Shown one piece after another: positions 1 through 9,728 of a stretch of 64,000 nucleotides of DNA (positions within the stretch are counted from its first letter, which is position 1; every line of letters begins with the position of its first letter). The DNA is taken from positions 595,828,410-595,892,409 of the forward strand of contig CM057344.1 of NCBI GenBank assembly GCA_030015575.1, written 5' to 3'. The notes below the pieces were generated by a model. It saw only the letters and a program-made list of their open reading frames with translations. It was not told the origin of the DNA and did no database searches. The position numbers and the translations under genes are program-made. This DNA comes from Agapanthus africanus (lineage: Eukaryota; Streptophyta; Magnoliopsida; Asparagales; Amaryllidaceae).

Positions 1-1792
1 GGCTCACATCAGGAAATGAAAGTGCGGAAAGAAAACTAAACACTAACAAGATCCTCACTGCTCGGCCTGGCAGCTGAAATACTCCTGATCAGCCTGTCAC
101 AAAGATAGAGAAACTGGGCCATGCAAAACCCAGACGTCAGTGCGTCATAATATCAAACAATAAAATATAACCAGGATGTAACAAGATATGCTGGCGTGAG
201 ATATAAATGATAACATGAATATAGCAAGTAAATGGATATGAAACAGTGCGGTGCAAAGTGTACGTGAAGTGCGGTGAGTAATTTAAACTGTACTACCGGG
301 TTATCTACTCTCAAGTCTGTGAAATTGATTTAATGGAATCGTCGATGTAACTCAATAGTATCCCGTGCATGCTCGGGACCACGGTCCAGATTCTCGGGCT
401 GAAACCGAGACATGCCGCTAGGCATTAAACAGGAAACATGTACAGATGAATGATGTCAGCAGCAGCATCCCGGGGCTGGCCTAGCCCGTAAAACTGATCA
501 GTATAAGCGTCGAACTGTTGAGTTACAAGTCAGATTTCATCATTGATTTCCCCTTACCCCCAAGGTTATGTGTTCAAGTCAGGTATTGATAAATCTGGAG
601 CTAATGCCAACACAGGATCAAGCAGGTACATGTTTTGTCTGAATAGACAACATGATATGTTCGTCGGGACAACAAGTCAGGATTGTCGGCATTAGTAATA
701 GGATCAAGTAACAGGTCAAGAAGCGGTGTATCAGGTCATGTCATGTGGTGCATATATATCACACGGATGCTCAAAGTAAAACTGTAGTAAGTGTCGAATC
801 ACGGTAAAAGGACGGATGCACGAGTAATAAGCAGTGATATCATAACATGAGTCAATGAGTCATATGATGTACATTATCAAGCATGGGGTACTAACATAAC
901 AGTAACATGAAATTATATGATATGGCATGTAACTAGAGATGTAATAAATGATACGGATGCGAACGGCTATCCAAAAACAGTAAAATAGTAACATGGATGT
1001 ACAATGCAGTAAACATGTGATATTTTTATTCATGTGGATGCAAAATATATATCATAGCATGTAGCAAGATAAACTTGCCTGATCGGATCTCACGACGGGG
1101 TGCGTACGTCGCGTACGATATCAGTAAATGTTGCGATGCACACACGCGTGTACAGAACTAAACCAGGCAAAGCAAGAACACGACCATGCTGGCTGGGGAT
1201 GTCCATTGGGTCACCCGGATCGTCGACGACGACACGGCTCCGGCGATCATCGGAATCAAGAATCCAAGAGAAAGAGAAGAAAGAAGAAGGAGAAGAAGAA
1301 GAAGGGGAGAAGGGGGCTGCTCTCTGGGGTTTGGTGCTCTGGGGACAGATACAAGGCGATGGGTTTTCCGGCGATGGGTAGTGGGCTGCGGTTGGGTGAA
1401 GGTGAGGCTCGGGTGTTGGGCTTGGGGTTTTGATGCATGGAAAGAGGCTCGGGAAAGGAGGTGGTGTTGGGTTGGAGAGAGGGGAGAGTAGAGGAAGGAG
1501 GGGTGAGGATGATGATGAGGGTCACCGGCGGCGAAGGCGACGGCAACAGCGACAGAGGAGATGGGTGAGGCGGTAGTGGTATGGGTTTCTGGGTTTGCAT
1601 CGGGAAAGGAGAAGAGAGAGGTGAGCGAGGAGATGTAGGACGGCGGGGAGGTGGTTAAGGAGACGGAGACGGTGGAGGGGGCCGGCGGTGAGGCGCGGGC
1701 GGCGAAGCTAGGGTTTGGGTTCGAGAGGCGAAGGCGGGAACGAGTGGGGAAGAAGACGTGAGGAAGAGAACAGGGACGTAGGGTTCCGTGGG

Positions 1793-1798
1793 TTTATA
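1793..1798 (-). promoter_or_regulatory. TATA box of the old minus-strand LTR
   Basis: Minus strand reads CTTATAAACCC. It is followed about 50-80 nt downstream by a pyrimidine-rich leader with AAACCCTAG, a usual plant core-promoter layout. The promoter assignment is inference. Confidence 0.4.
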
Positions 1799-1848
1799 AG
1801 TATGGGGTTCCTTTTTTTTATTTGAAAGGAATATATATAATAAAAGAG

Positions 1849-1868
1849 CAGAGAGAGAGAGAGAGAGA
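1849..1868. repeat. (AG)n microsatellite
   Basis: About ten AG dinucleotides in the presumed U3 of the old LTR. Confidence 0.8.
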
Positions 1869-2109
1869 CAGAATAGAATAGGTTAGGATTTGATTTTAAG
1901 AAATAATTAAAATATATTTGGAAATATTTTGGGTGTTAACCGCATTATGAAGAGTTATATAAAAAAGAATATAATTGTTTACCCCAATCAGAGCAAAGCA
2001 AAGCTCTGTTCAAATTCCAAGGCGGGAGATGAAGCAACGCTTCTGCTTCCCCAATCAGAGCAAGGCTCTGTTTTCAAATAAAATTCAAATTTTAATAAAG
2101 AAGCAACGT

Positions 2110-2310
2110 TTCAGCTGACCTGCGCTCTGCGCTGCGCGACACGTGGCAGCGCAGTTGCGCTGGCGCAGTCGCGCTGCGCTCTGGGTTGCGCGACACGTGG
2201 CAACGCAGTTGCGCTGGCGCAGTCACGCTGTGTTCTGCGCTGTGCGACATGTGGCAGTGCAGATGCGCTGGCGCAGCTGCGCTGTGTTGTGCGCTGCGCG
2301 ACACGTGTCA
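2110..2310 (+). repeat. U3 tandem array of about 52-bp GC-rich units with CACGTG boxes
   Basis: Three to four imperfect units, each with GCGCGACACGTGGCAGCGCA-like sequence followed by GTTGCGCTGGCGCAG. The CACGTG core is the G-box/ABRE-type motif bound by plant bZIP and bHLH factors (family knowledge). The array ends about 180 bp upstream of the TATA box, where enhancers would be expected. The matching stretch in the 3' LTR (28690-28880) has a different unit arrangement. Confidence 0.8.
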
Positions 2311-2493
2311 AGCGCTGGGGCGTTTGCGCCAAACAGAATGAAAATTCTAGTAAGATCCTTCTGTTCTTGTTAAAACAAGAAGATTGTCTTCTGTAAAACA
2401 GAAGCCCTTGGATCAAAGATCCAACGGTGGGGAAAATTCCCCAAATCACTCAGAGAATGATCTCTTTACCAAACTTAACAAATCTATTGGCAC

Positions 2494-2500
2494 TATATAA
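2494..2500 (+). promoter_or_regulatory. TATA box of Element 1 5' LTR
   Basis: TATATAA in the context CACTATATAAAGACCCC, 518 bp into the LTR. It is conserved in the 3' LTR at 29058-29064. Transcription would start near 2530. Confidence 0.7.
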
Positions 2501-3436
2501 AGACCCCTAGACCCCAACTCAAAACATCATCAACATTGTGAGAGGTCAAGAACTTCAAAACAGAGAGAACTCTTCAAAAACAAAAAAGAAAAGGAAAAAA
2601 CCTTTAGAAAAAGAGAAGATTCTCTTATGAACAGATCATTGATCTAAGAACAAGATCAATGATTTTCAATAAAAAAATAAATAAATAAATAAGAACGGTG
2701 CCTTGCACTTTTTTATGAACCACTGGTTCTTTGAAAACAAGAAAAACTTGTTTTCTTTGATGTAAAATTGATCCAAAAATAAGAACAGTGCCCTGCACTT
2801 GCAAAACTGTACTGTTGCGCTCCTGCGTTGACGCAAGCCACCAGGAAGCGCCACGTGTCAGTAGCGCAACAGCGCAGCGCACTGACACAGCGCACTGCGC
2901 TACTGCGCTTGCGCTCACCAGAGTGTGACACGTGTCACCCCCACAAGCGCTTGCGCTCATTAATTGGCGCAAAGCGCCTGACAAATGCACTGCATTGTTT
3001 ACTGAAGGGCTAAACCCAAATCAAAAAGGCCTAGCAGGCCAAAATAAAATGCAATGCATTAAAAGGGCAGAGCCCAAACAAAATAGATGCTCTGCATCAC
3101 TTATAAAATGGCAGAGCCCAAACAAAATAGATGCTCTGCATCATTTATAAAAGGGCAGAGCCCAAACCAAACAAAAACAATGCTCTGCATTGTTTAAACA
3201 AGGGCAAAGCCCTAGTAAAGGCCTAATAGGCCAAATGCAAATAAAAGTGTTGAACATTTTCAACTGGACTTAACCCAATTATGGCCATAAGTCCTCAAAT
3301 TAAATTGACCGAGCACGGCTGCTCTCCTAAATCAATTTACATCCGGTTCGAGGGTACATCTCCGAACTTCTCTGACCCCTATGTTGTAATCCTTCAACGA
3401 CGTCAGAGAGGTGACGGGTCCCGACGACTACACACC

Positions 3437-3545
3437 CATATGGACCACCACGTCCCTAAACTGGCAATGGACCACCATGTCCCTAAACTGGCAATGGACC
3501 GAAACGTCCTTAAACTACCTATGGACCACTACGCCCCTAAACTGG
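3437..3545 (+). repeat. 27-bp tandem units (TAAACTGG repeat) in U5
   Basis: Four units of the type ATGGACCACCATGTCCCTAA followed by ACTGGCA. Unit length is nine codons and one frame reads SLNWQWTTM-like peptides. A 30-bp relative forms the array at 37301-37780 and short arrays at 31495-31550 and 40378-40470. The same units recur in the 3' LTR at about 29999-30115. Confidence 0.7.
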
Positions 3546-3696
3546 AACGATAGAGCCCTCAAATGCTCTTTTGTCGGATATAAACGATCCCGTTTAAGTC
3601 GATCTTAGCGTCAAGCCTGGCTAACGTATCCTTAAACATTCAAATGGACCATAAAACTCCAAATCAGCTTCGGTCTAAGGGTACATCTCTGAACTC

Positions 3697-3736
3697 CTCT
3701 GACATCTATCGTTGTAATCCTTCAACGACGTCAGAG
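3697..3736 (+). repeat. Two-part stem-loop in U5
   Basis: CTCTGAC (3697-3703) pairs with GTCAGAG (3730-3736). Inside, TCGTTG (3709-3714) pairs with CAACGA (3723-3728) around an 8-nt loop. A second copy lies at 3370-3408 with a weaker inner stem. Both recur in the 3' LTR. Confidence 0.65.
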
Positions 3737-4296
3737 AGGTGACGGGTCCCGACTGCCGTATATTAAATGGATCACCACGTTAAGTTGATCTTAGTCTAAA
3801 ATAGGACTAACGTATCCTTAACGAACGTTTAAGTTGATCTTAGCCTCAATACGGCTAACGTATCCTTAAATTAAAACACCAAACCCAAATCTAAGTAACT
3901 ACGGATTTGGACTAATCCATGTCCTACGGGCGACGACATAAATTAGTCTCCGTATACAATCCACGGGCAACCACAAACAAAACAAACACCCATGACACGA
4001 AGTGAAATTATGGAGAAGGAGAAAGTTGTTACCGCGATGCGGTAGCGTAATTAACTGCAGGGGCTTACGCCTGCAGGGAAGAGCGTCCCCACAATAAAAA
4101 AAAACCCCTCAAGCGAGGGGGAATCTGACGAAGTCTGCTACATCGGCCGCATCCGTCTAAACCTCCGATACACGCTGCCATAAATCAACTTGGTATCTTC
4201 GGAGAGGTGGACGGATAAAACCAAATAGCATCTGCCCCGAATCACAGGCAAGACGTCTCTCAGTCGTCGCGCTGTCCTTCGGAGGGGAACAGATTC

Positions 4297-4315
4297 TGGC
4301 ACGCCCGATGGGACC
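4297..4315 (+). other. Element 1 primer-binding site
   Basis: TGGCACGCCCGATGGGACC begins five bases after the 5' LTR. TGG at the start would pair with a tRNA 3' CCA end. The same site (GGTGGGACC variant) sits beside the 5' LTR of Element 2. The priming tRNA was not identified. Confidence 0.8.
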
Positions 4316-4375
4316 TTTTCCTCTTTCCACTCCACACTTCGTGTGTCATCTTCGCGAACGAATCGCGGTTTGTTA

Positions 4376-5986
4376 ATGGTTGCCTTTGGGTTGCAAGTTA
4401 CTAAGATTTGGTCTTTTGCCTGGTGCAGAAATCAAGCATCAATGGCCTCCAATTGCTCGAACTGCTCGAAGTGTCAATGCAACCGATGCTCCACCTCACC
4501 TGGAGGTATAGCATATGGGCCTCAAGCGGCCTTCGTCCTTACTATGCCTGTGGAGAAAGTAACTCAGGTCACCACCGGCCTGTTTTTCGGAACCATGATC
4601 CCTCCTGCAAGCTTCACCCTGCCAATATCCATACCGGAAGTTTCAAAGAAGTCGGTCTTCGATCGACTTGCTACTCTAACGACCCCTTTCAACGGGTCGT
4701 CCAATATCAAATCAGCGGCCTCCGTCTTTGCTAGGCTGAGCCAGAACCCTGAAATAGCCGCCTCGAGGAAGACAGCCACCCCTGCTCCAGAAGTCGTCAA
4801 GGCGGCTTCTCCTGTCAAAGAGTCAGTCTTTTCAAGGCTGACTATTCCTGCTCCTGCCCCTGCTCGAGGATCTGTCTTTGACAGATTGAATATCACCTCT
4901 CAAAGGACAACCTCAGTCTTCAAGAGGCTAACACTAGCGGCGCCTCATCCGGACAGGGGGCAAGATGAAGCTGTCCCTATCGCCGAGCCAGTCCCAACGG
5001 CTCGTCATGCTCGACGCCGCCAGTGGCGCCGAGTAAGGAAGGCAGGGGGCAACTCTCTCTCAGGGCTAACTCCACCGGCTCCGATGGTGGAAGTTAATGC
5101 TGCTGTTCCGACTGGGAACAGCTTTGAACCGCTAAGGAGGGTATGCAAGAACTCTCCGACTGCCACATTGAAAAGATCTCCTCCACCTGCGGAGAGTGTT
5201 ACAGAAGAGAAGCCGGAGCAGCCCCCTCAACGGCTGTCCTCCAAGATTTACAGGGTCTGGCGACGGGTGCAGGACTCAGTAATCGTTCAAGATCCCTCCC
5301 ATCGGCAGAAGAGGGTGAAGGTCCAAGAAGAAAGGAACCGTCCTGTTAAACCGCAAAGGACGACAATCACTCGGGTACCCATTACAACGGCCCCCTCCAC
5401 GTCAACTACTCAAAAGAGAAGAAGACCGGAGAAAATTCCCACGCCCGCGGCAAATTTCAAAGGCGGCGAGCCTAAACGCCCTAAGTCCGGGGGCATTGTA
5501 GTCCATACTGTCTACATGGCGTCTGGCAAAGAGGACAGCTGTACATCTACAGGTCATAGACCGCTTACACGGTCAGTGACTAAAGCTCAGGAGCAACAAC
5601 AAAAGCTCCAAGAAATGACGAACGTGATGGCCGCACTCACTGGGCCAAAAGAAAGCCCCGAAGCGTCCTCGGATCAACGCCAGGAGCAAGAAACTGATGC
5701 TGAATTCCTTCATCGGATATTGGAGAAGAAGGATAAAGAGGCTACGGAACAAGCAGCCAACATACAACGAATGGCCCTTCTGTTCCAGGATATGGTGGGT
5801 ATAATGATCCAACAAGACCCTCCTGCTGAAGATCCTCCGATTGTCCTTGAAGAAGACAAGGGAGAAACGTCAAATCCTCCACCGACTCTGTCAACAGCCA
5901 AGGAGGAGACAGTCTCCAAAGCTGACTTGGACGAATATATAGCCCAGCAGATACGGGTTCATCAGGCGACTGAGATAGCCGGTTAG
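4376..5986 (+). pseudogene. gag N-terminal region, proline/basic-rich with five SVFxRL motifs
   Basis: The reading frame starts at ATG 4376, though it is open slightly upstream. About 536 codons, ending at TAG 5984-5986. Early residues hold a Cys-rich stretch (NCSNCSKCQCNRC). Then come five copies of SVF(D/A/S/K)RL over about 130 residues, a motif I associate with N-terminal regions of plant Gypsy gag proteins. A strongly basic, Pro-rich middle (RHARRRQWRRVRK) follows, then a Gln/Glu-rich, probably coiled-coil C-terminal part. Sequence after the stop still reads GRPYPSWYDQLPAGIYD, the usual lead-in to a Tat-type gag core. The TAG is therefore a nonsense mutation, explained by CAG to TAG. A frameshift near 6040 then separates this frame from the core. 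Confidence 0.7.
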
Positions 5987-6041
5987 GTCGTAAAAACGGG
6001 GCGACCATATCCGAGCTGGTACGACCAATTACCCGCCGGGA

Positions 6042-6602
6042 TATACGATCCCTAGGTTCCACGTATATAAAGGGACTGGGAATCCACATCAGCATGTCGC
6101 TCAATTCAGGGCCTTATGTGGCAACACTGGCGGTGACGATAAGCTCTTGCTTCGCCAATTCGTCGGCAGCTTTTCAGAAACAGCGTTAAAATGGTATTCC
6201 GAACTCCCGAACGATTCTGTCGAGACGTTCGCTGAAATGGAGTTGCTATTCACTCAGCGATTCGCGAGCGCCAGCGAACGCACCCCGATAACAGCGTTGA
6301 TTAATGCCAGGGTGAGACCAGGCAAGACGTGGGTCCAGTACGCTATACGCTGGCGAAACTTGTGGTCGAAATGCGAACAACGCATTGAGGAAGCGCCTGC
6401 GGTGGGCATGTTCGTGGGTACCCTAGACCCTCATCCCACTATCTCACAGTTCATGATGTTCTTTAAGCCGACCACATTCCAGGCTTTGATCGACAAGCTG
6501 GCCCAGATGGATCAAATGGGTCACAGACCTTCTCCCCCAAAGCCAGAACCGCGGAACGACAAGGGTAAAGGGAAGGCAACCTTCGTTGCGAACGCTCAGT
6601 AG
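6042..6602 (+). pseudogene. gag core domain (retrotransposon gag, capsid-like)
   Basis: In this frame GTGNPHQHVAQF is followed by ALCGNTGGDDKLLLRQF, then FVGSFSETALKWYSELP, ELLFTQRFAS and a basic tail. This is the pattern of the plant retrotransposon gag domain, which builds the virus-like particle. It has no own start near its beginning and is out of frame with the upstream part, so the full gag is broken. The frame ends at TAG 6600-6602 (NAQ then stop) and continues without shift into the next part, consistent with a CAG to TAG change. Confidence 0.75.
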
Positions 6603-7733
6603 CACCCCAGCACCCCAAAGATAGCGGATCAATTGGGAGAGAGACGGTGGTTTTATATTGAGAAAATGAAGCGCCCCTACTCATTCCCGCGGGATAAGAC
6701 GAAGAGGCTGTTCGAGCTGGCTGTACGCAACAGGCTTATCAATCTGCCGAATCCAAGGCAACCGCCACAACCCAGCGAGGCGAATAACCCCAATTATTGC
6801 CCTTATCATCAAACGGCAAGCCATCCGATTGAGGATTGCTTCGTCTTCAAGGGATGGATTGAAGATCAATACCTACAAGGCAAGTTTGCCCTATCTGAAA
6901 AGTGGAAGGTAAACCCACCACAGCCGCATGCTCCAAAGAAGATGGACGCACCGGGGGCAACTTGTCATGTGATCTCTCACTCATTGGCAGATGATAAAGA
7001 GGCTCCTTGCGTCGAGAAACCGAGGGCGGACCCTGAACTAGAAATTCCGCGGCTGTCAAACGAGTTGATCGATGCCTTTCTGAATGAGATTCGTCTGAAA
7101 GTTAAAGCCAATCAAGAGCGTGAGATGGCCATACTGGAAGGAGCTAAACACCGACGACTGGACCAAAGAGTCGAGGCACTCTCGTCAAATCAAAAGCCAT
7201 CCGCTGCGGATAAAAACAAATTCAAGACGAGGAAAAGATTTGCTAAAGCCTTGTCAGCGGGAATGAAGCTACCACCCTCTGAAGAAAATACTCTCGGTGG
7301 AGTAGAGATCCATCCTAACTTCTGCTTATATCATCAGAAGATCATACATCCTACCGAGGACTGCGACTCCTTTGAATGTTGGTGGCAAGGGTATGTCGCT
7401 CAAAAGCAACACTTCAACAGGACAAAGCGTGGAGCTCGTAGACATCAGAAAAATGCGATAGATGAGCGCAAAAGAGCCGCCGCCGACTGTCACATAGCCG
7501 ACTCCAAGGGATCGCAAATTATCACCTTCGGAAGCGACTCTGACGAAGAAGCTGCCCTCAACCCTCTCCTCAAGAAATCCATTTCAAAAATGAAAGAATT
7601 GAGGAGCTGCGAGAACATTCAGCCGTGCAATCACACGCTACTCGAAAAAAATCTCGGCCCCGCAAACAAAGGATCGAGCAAAAAGGATAAAGGAAAGGAA
7701 AAAACAGCCCTCGAGGCCAACGTTCAACAGTAA
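6603..7733 (+). pseudogene. gag C-terminal region with two CHHC zinc-knuckle modules
   Basis: Same frame as the core, with no internal stop until TAA 7731-7733. It reads a module of KRPYSFP, TKRLFELAV, then CPYHQTASHPIEDC (about 6797-6838), a Cx2Hx4Hx4C knuckle, followed by GKFALSE and a Pro-rich linker. A second knuckle, CLYHQKIIHPTEDC, lies at about 7323-7364. The rest is Lys/Glu-rich. Cx2Hx4Hx4C knuckles are typical nucleic-acid-binding motifs of Tat/Ogre-type gag. The TAA is explained by CAA to TAA, because the frame runs on into a third module. Confidence 0.7.
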
Positions 7734-8123
7734 TCGAGTGGCCCTAGACTGGTTGTTCGCCAAAACAATCTGAGACCACGCCCATCCCTCGAAGAGAGGT
7801 TGAAACGTCCCTACTCATTTCCCCTTGGTGAAACAAAGAGGCTGTTCGAAGTGGCAGTGTATAACAGGCTTATCACTCTACCGGAACCGAAACACCAGCT
7901 ACAACTGAATGATGTCAACGATCTTAATTACTGCCCTTACCACCAAGTATTGGGCCATCTGATTGAAAACTGCTACAACTTCAAAAACTGGGTTGAATAC
8001 CAACACCAGCAGGGAAATTTTGCACTGTCTGAAGACTGTAAGGTGAGCCCACCACAGCCTCATGCTCCTAAGAAGGTGGACACGCCGGGGACATCATGCC
8101 CATTCACAGGGAAAGCCCCTTAG
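7734..8123 (+). pseudogene. Third gag knuckle module, duplicate of 6660-6960
   Basis: Continues the frame of the preceding part. It reads LKRPYSFPLGETKRLFEVAV, then CPYHQVLGHLIENC (about 7932-7973), GNFALSE and PPQPHAPKK, matching the first module almost residue for residue. This is an internal duplication of about 310 bp inside gag. It ends at TAG 8121-8123. Two direct copies plus a diverged middle knuckle give this gag three CHHC fingers. Confidence 0.7.
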
Positions 8124-8422
8124 ACCGAAAAGTCAGTAAACTGGAGATTCGCTTCAAATACAGCGACGGCGGACCGAAACGTCCTTAAACTAACGATGAA
8201 CCACTATGTCCTAAAACTGGATAATGACCGAAACGTCTTTAAACTACTACCGCAGCATCTTCAGGATGACGTGCGGCAAAAAAAAAAAAACAAAACAAAA
8301 CGGTATGTCCATAAGCAAAATAGGCACGGATGAAAACCCAAAAGGGCTCCGTGAGTAAAAACAGCAGGGCTATCGGTGAGTGTTTGTAAAAATCCGAAAG
8401 GGCGCAGCCTCGTTAAAAGACA
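8124..8422 (+). other. Post-gag non-coding block shared with Element 2
   Basis: No gene. 8160-8260 holds two to three degenerate TAAACTGG-type units. 8270-8422 (poly-A run, GGTATGTCCATAAGCAAAAT, then two 'AAAGGGC' boxes) matches 36130-36270 of Element 2 read on its sense strand. Confidence 0.65.
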
Positions 8423-8594
8423 CTTACAGGGTCCTCTCGACCTTGTAAGGAGAAACCACCCGCGTGAGGTCCTTACGACTCACAAGGGAGCAACACACTT
8501 AGGGATCCTCACGATTCCTAAGGAGAAATTACACTTGCGAGATCCTCACGACTTGTAAGGAGAACTCTCTTATGGGACCCTCACGGCTCATAAG
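8423..8594 (+). repeat. Hairpin pentad array 1
   Basis: Five consecutive hairpins with a conserved loop core (GTCCTCTCGA or GATCCTCACGA type), spaced by GGAGAAA-like linkers. Stem pairs differ: CTTACA/TTGTAAG, GTGAG/CTCAC, CTTAGG/CCTAAG, CTTGCGAG/CTTGTAAG and CTTATG/CATAAG. Confidence 0.75.
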
Positions 8595-8772
8595 ATTTGA
8601 AAGTCTTAAGTTACAAAGACCTGAACCTGTTCTTAAGAAACCCCCACAACCTCCGATATGGCCCTACAAGCGGCTCATACTGACCCTTGTATACAATCCA
8701 CGGGCGCAAATAAACATTTCCCTAACCAAGTCCCTATCCGTGACTAGGGATATGTTTGCACGATGAACAACC
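8595..8772 (+). other. Linker between hairpin pentads
   Basis: No gene. Contains a conserved tail (TCTTAAG...CTTAAGAA, itself an inverted repeat) and the GTATACAATCCACGGGC motif at about 8689-8705, which recurs elsewhere in the three related elements. Confidence 0.5.
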
Positions 8773-8943
8773 CTTGTAAGTCCTCTTGACTTATAAGGAG
8801 AAAATCCTTTTGTAAGATCCTTACGACTTGCAAGGGAACATACACTTAGGGATCCTCACGATTCCTAAGGAGAAAACACACCTACGAGATCCCCATGACT
8901 TGTAGGGAAAAATACCTTTGTGAGACCCTTACGGCTCATAAAG
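8773..8943 (+). repeat. Hairpin pentad array 2
   Basis: Same five-hairpin order as array 1: CTTGTAAG/CTTATAAG, CTTGTAAG/CTTGCAAG, CTTAGGGA/TTCCTAAG, CTACGAG/CTTGTAG and CTTTGTGAG/CTCATAAAG. Loops are TCCTYNTGA or ACCCTTACGG types. Confidence 0.75.
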
Positions 8944-9009
8944 TCAAAAGCCTTAGTCGACAGGACCCTAACCCTGTTTACTAAGCCACCTTTGTTCGAC
9001 ATCGACAAA

Positions 9010-9430
9010 AGCAAATGATGATTCGCTCCTGGCAATATCCCAGTTGTAGCGATGCGGATGCCTAAACCGGTATCAAATTCCAAGTACTTTCATGGCAAAT
9101 GATGATTCGCTCCTGGCAATATTCCGGTCGCTGCGATGCTGATGTTAAGATTGGCACCAGATTCCAAGTTCCATACTCGTGGCAAAAAAAATCAGCGAGC
9201 CAAAAATGCATATGAAATAGCCGAAAAGATGGGGCAACTTGCAACGAAATCAGCAAGTAAAAATGTATGCATACAAAATAGCCGAAATGATTGGGCAACT
9301 CGCAATAAAAAGCAGCGAGTAAATAATAAAATACAAAGCCGAAATGATAGGGCACCGCGAAAAACAGCCGAAATGATGGGTCAATCGCGACCTTCGCGAT
9401 ATAAAAGCTGAAATGATAGAGCATCGCGGA
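9010..9430 (+). repeat. TCGCT boxes and 'CCGAAATGAT' hairpin units
   Basis: Two copies of the TCGCT box (AAATGATGATTCGCTCCTGG) at about 9014 and 9098. They are followed by about five units of GCCGAAATGATRGGGCAA, each with a small hairpin: ACTTGC/GCAAGT, ACTCGC/GCGAGT and ATCGCG/CGCGAT. The same families occur in Elements 2 and 3. Confidence 0.65.
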
Positions 9431-9728
9431 AAAAGAAATAAAATAAAAATGAAATTTTTGCTCTACAGGTGATGCTGCATCAATCCCTGTATACAATCCA
9501 GGGGCACAAACACAGAAGGAATCACATTCCTCCTCCCCAGGTTTCATCATGAGAAGAAGCCAAATCTCGATGGTTCACAGACAGCCTAAAGATCCTTTCA
9601 ACACTCGTCTCATTACAGCAGACACAACATCAAGCAAAGCGGAACAGCGGTAACTCCCAGTTCTATGACTCGACGATGTACTCCCATAGAGAGTCAAATC
9701 CCAACTCCGCGAAAAGCGGATATAATCA
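9431..9728 (+). other. Spacer before the satellite-like array
   Basis: No gene. Contains a GTATACAATCCAGGGGC variant at about 9490. The rest is unique within the window. Confidence 0.4.

Larger units (their letters stand above)
1..1975 (-). mobile_element. Probable Gypsy-type LTR, minus strand, left half (split by Element 1)
   Basis: No protein-coding gene is visible here. The sequence reads best as an old LTR lying on the minus strand. It has a minus-strand TATA box at 1793-1798, followed downstream on that strand by a pyrimidine-rich, GC-rich leader containing the AAACCCTAGC motif common near plant transcription starts. The other half appears to be 30855-31420, which ends in plus-strand GGGTGTTACA, the complement of the TGTAACACCC start typical of plant Gypsy LTRs. 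Element 1 inserted between the halves, about 180 bp upstream of the TATA box. Short open frames around 1100-1600 are low-complexity (Pro/Ser-rich or Glu/Arg-rich) and overlap on both strands, so I do not call them genes. The LTR assignment is an inference; the left end lies outside the window. Confidence 0.45.
1976..4291 (+). repeat. Element 1 5' LTR
   Basis: 2316 bp, TG...CA ends. U3 holds a GC-rich array with CACGTG boxes (2110-2310) and a TATA box (2494-2500). The long R/U5 region holds GC-rich direct repeats, 27-bp units (3437-3545) and two stem-loops of about 40 bp. It pairs with 28562-30854. The few differences are substitutions plus changes in the copy number of the GC-rich units, so the insertion is not very old. 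Confidence 0.92.

Noticed and set aside
1100..1600. Short genes in the first 2 kb
   Set aside because: Low-complexity frames on both strands over a purine-rich stretch that fits an LTR leader.
4297..4315. tRNA gene fragment
   Set aside because: Only the complement of a tRNA 3' end is present, directly after an LTR, so it is a primer-binding site.
9062..9550. 162-codon minus-strand frame with hydrophobic sequence
   Set aside because: Covers the hairpin repeat units of Element 1; composition explains it.
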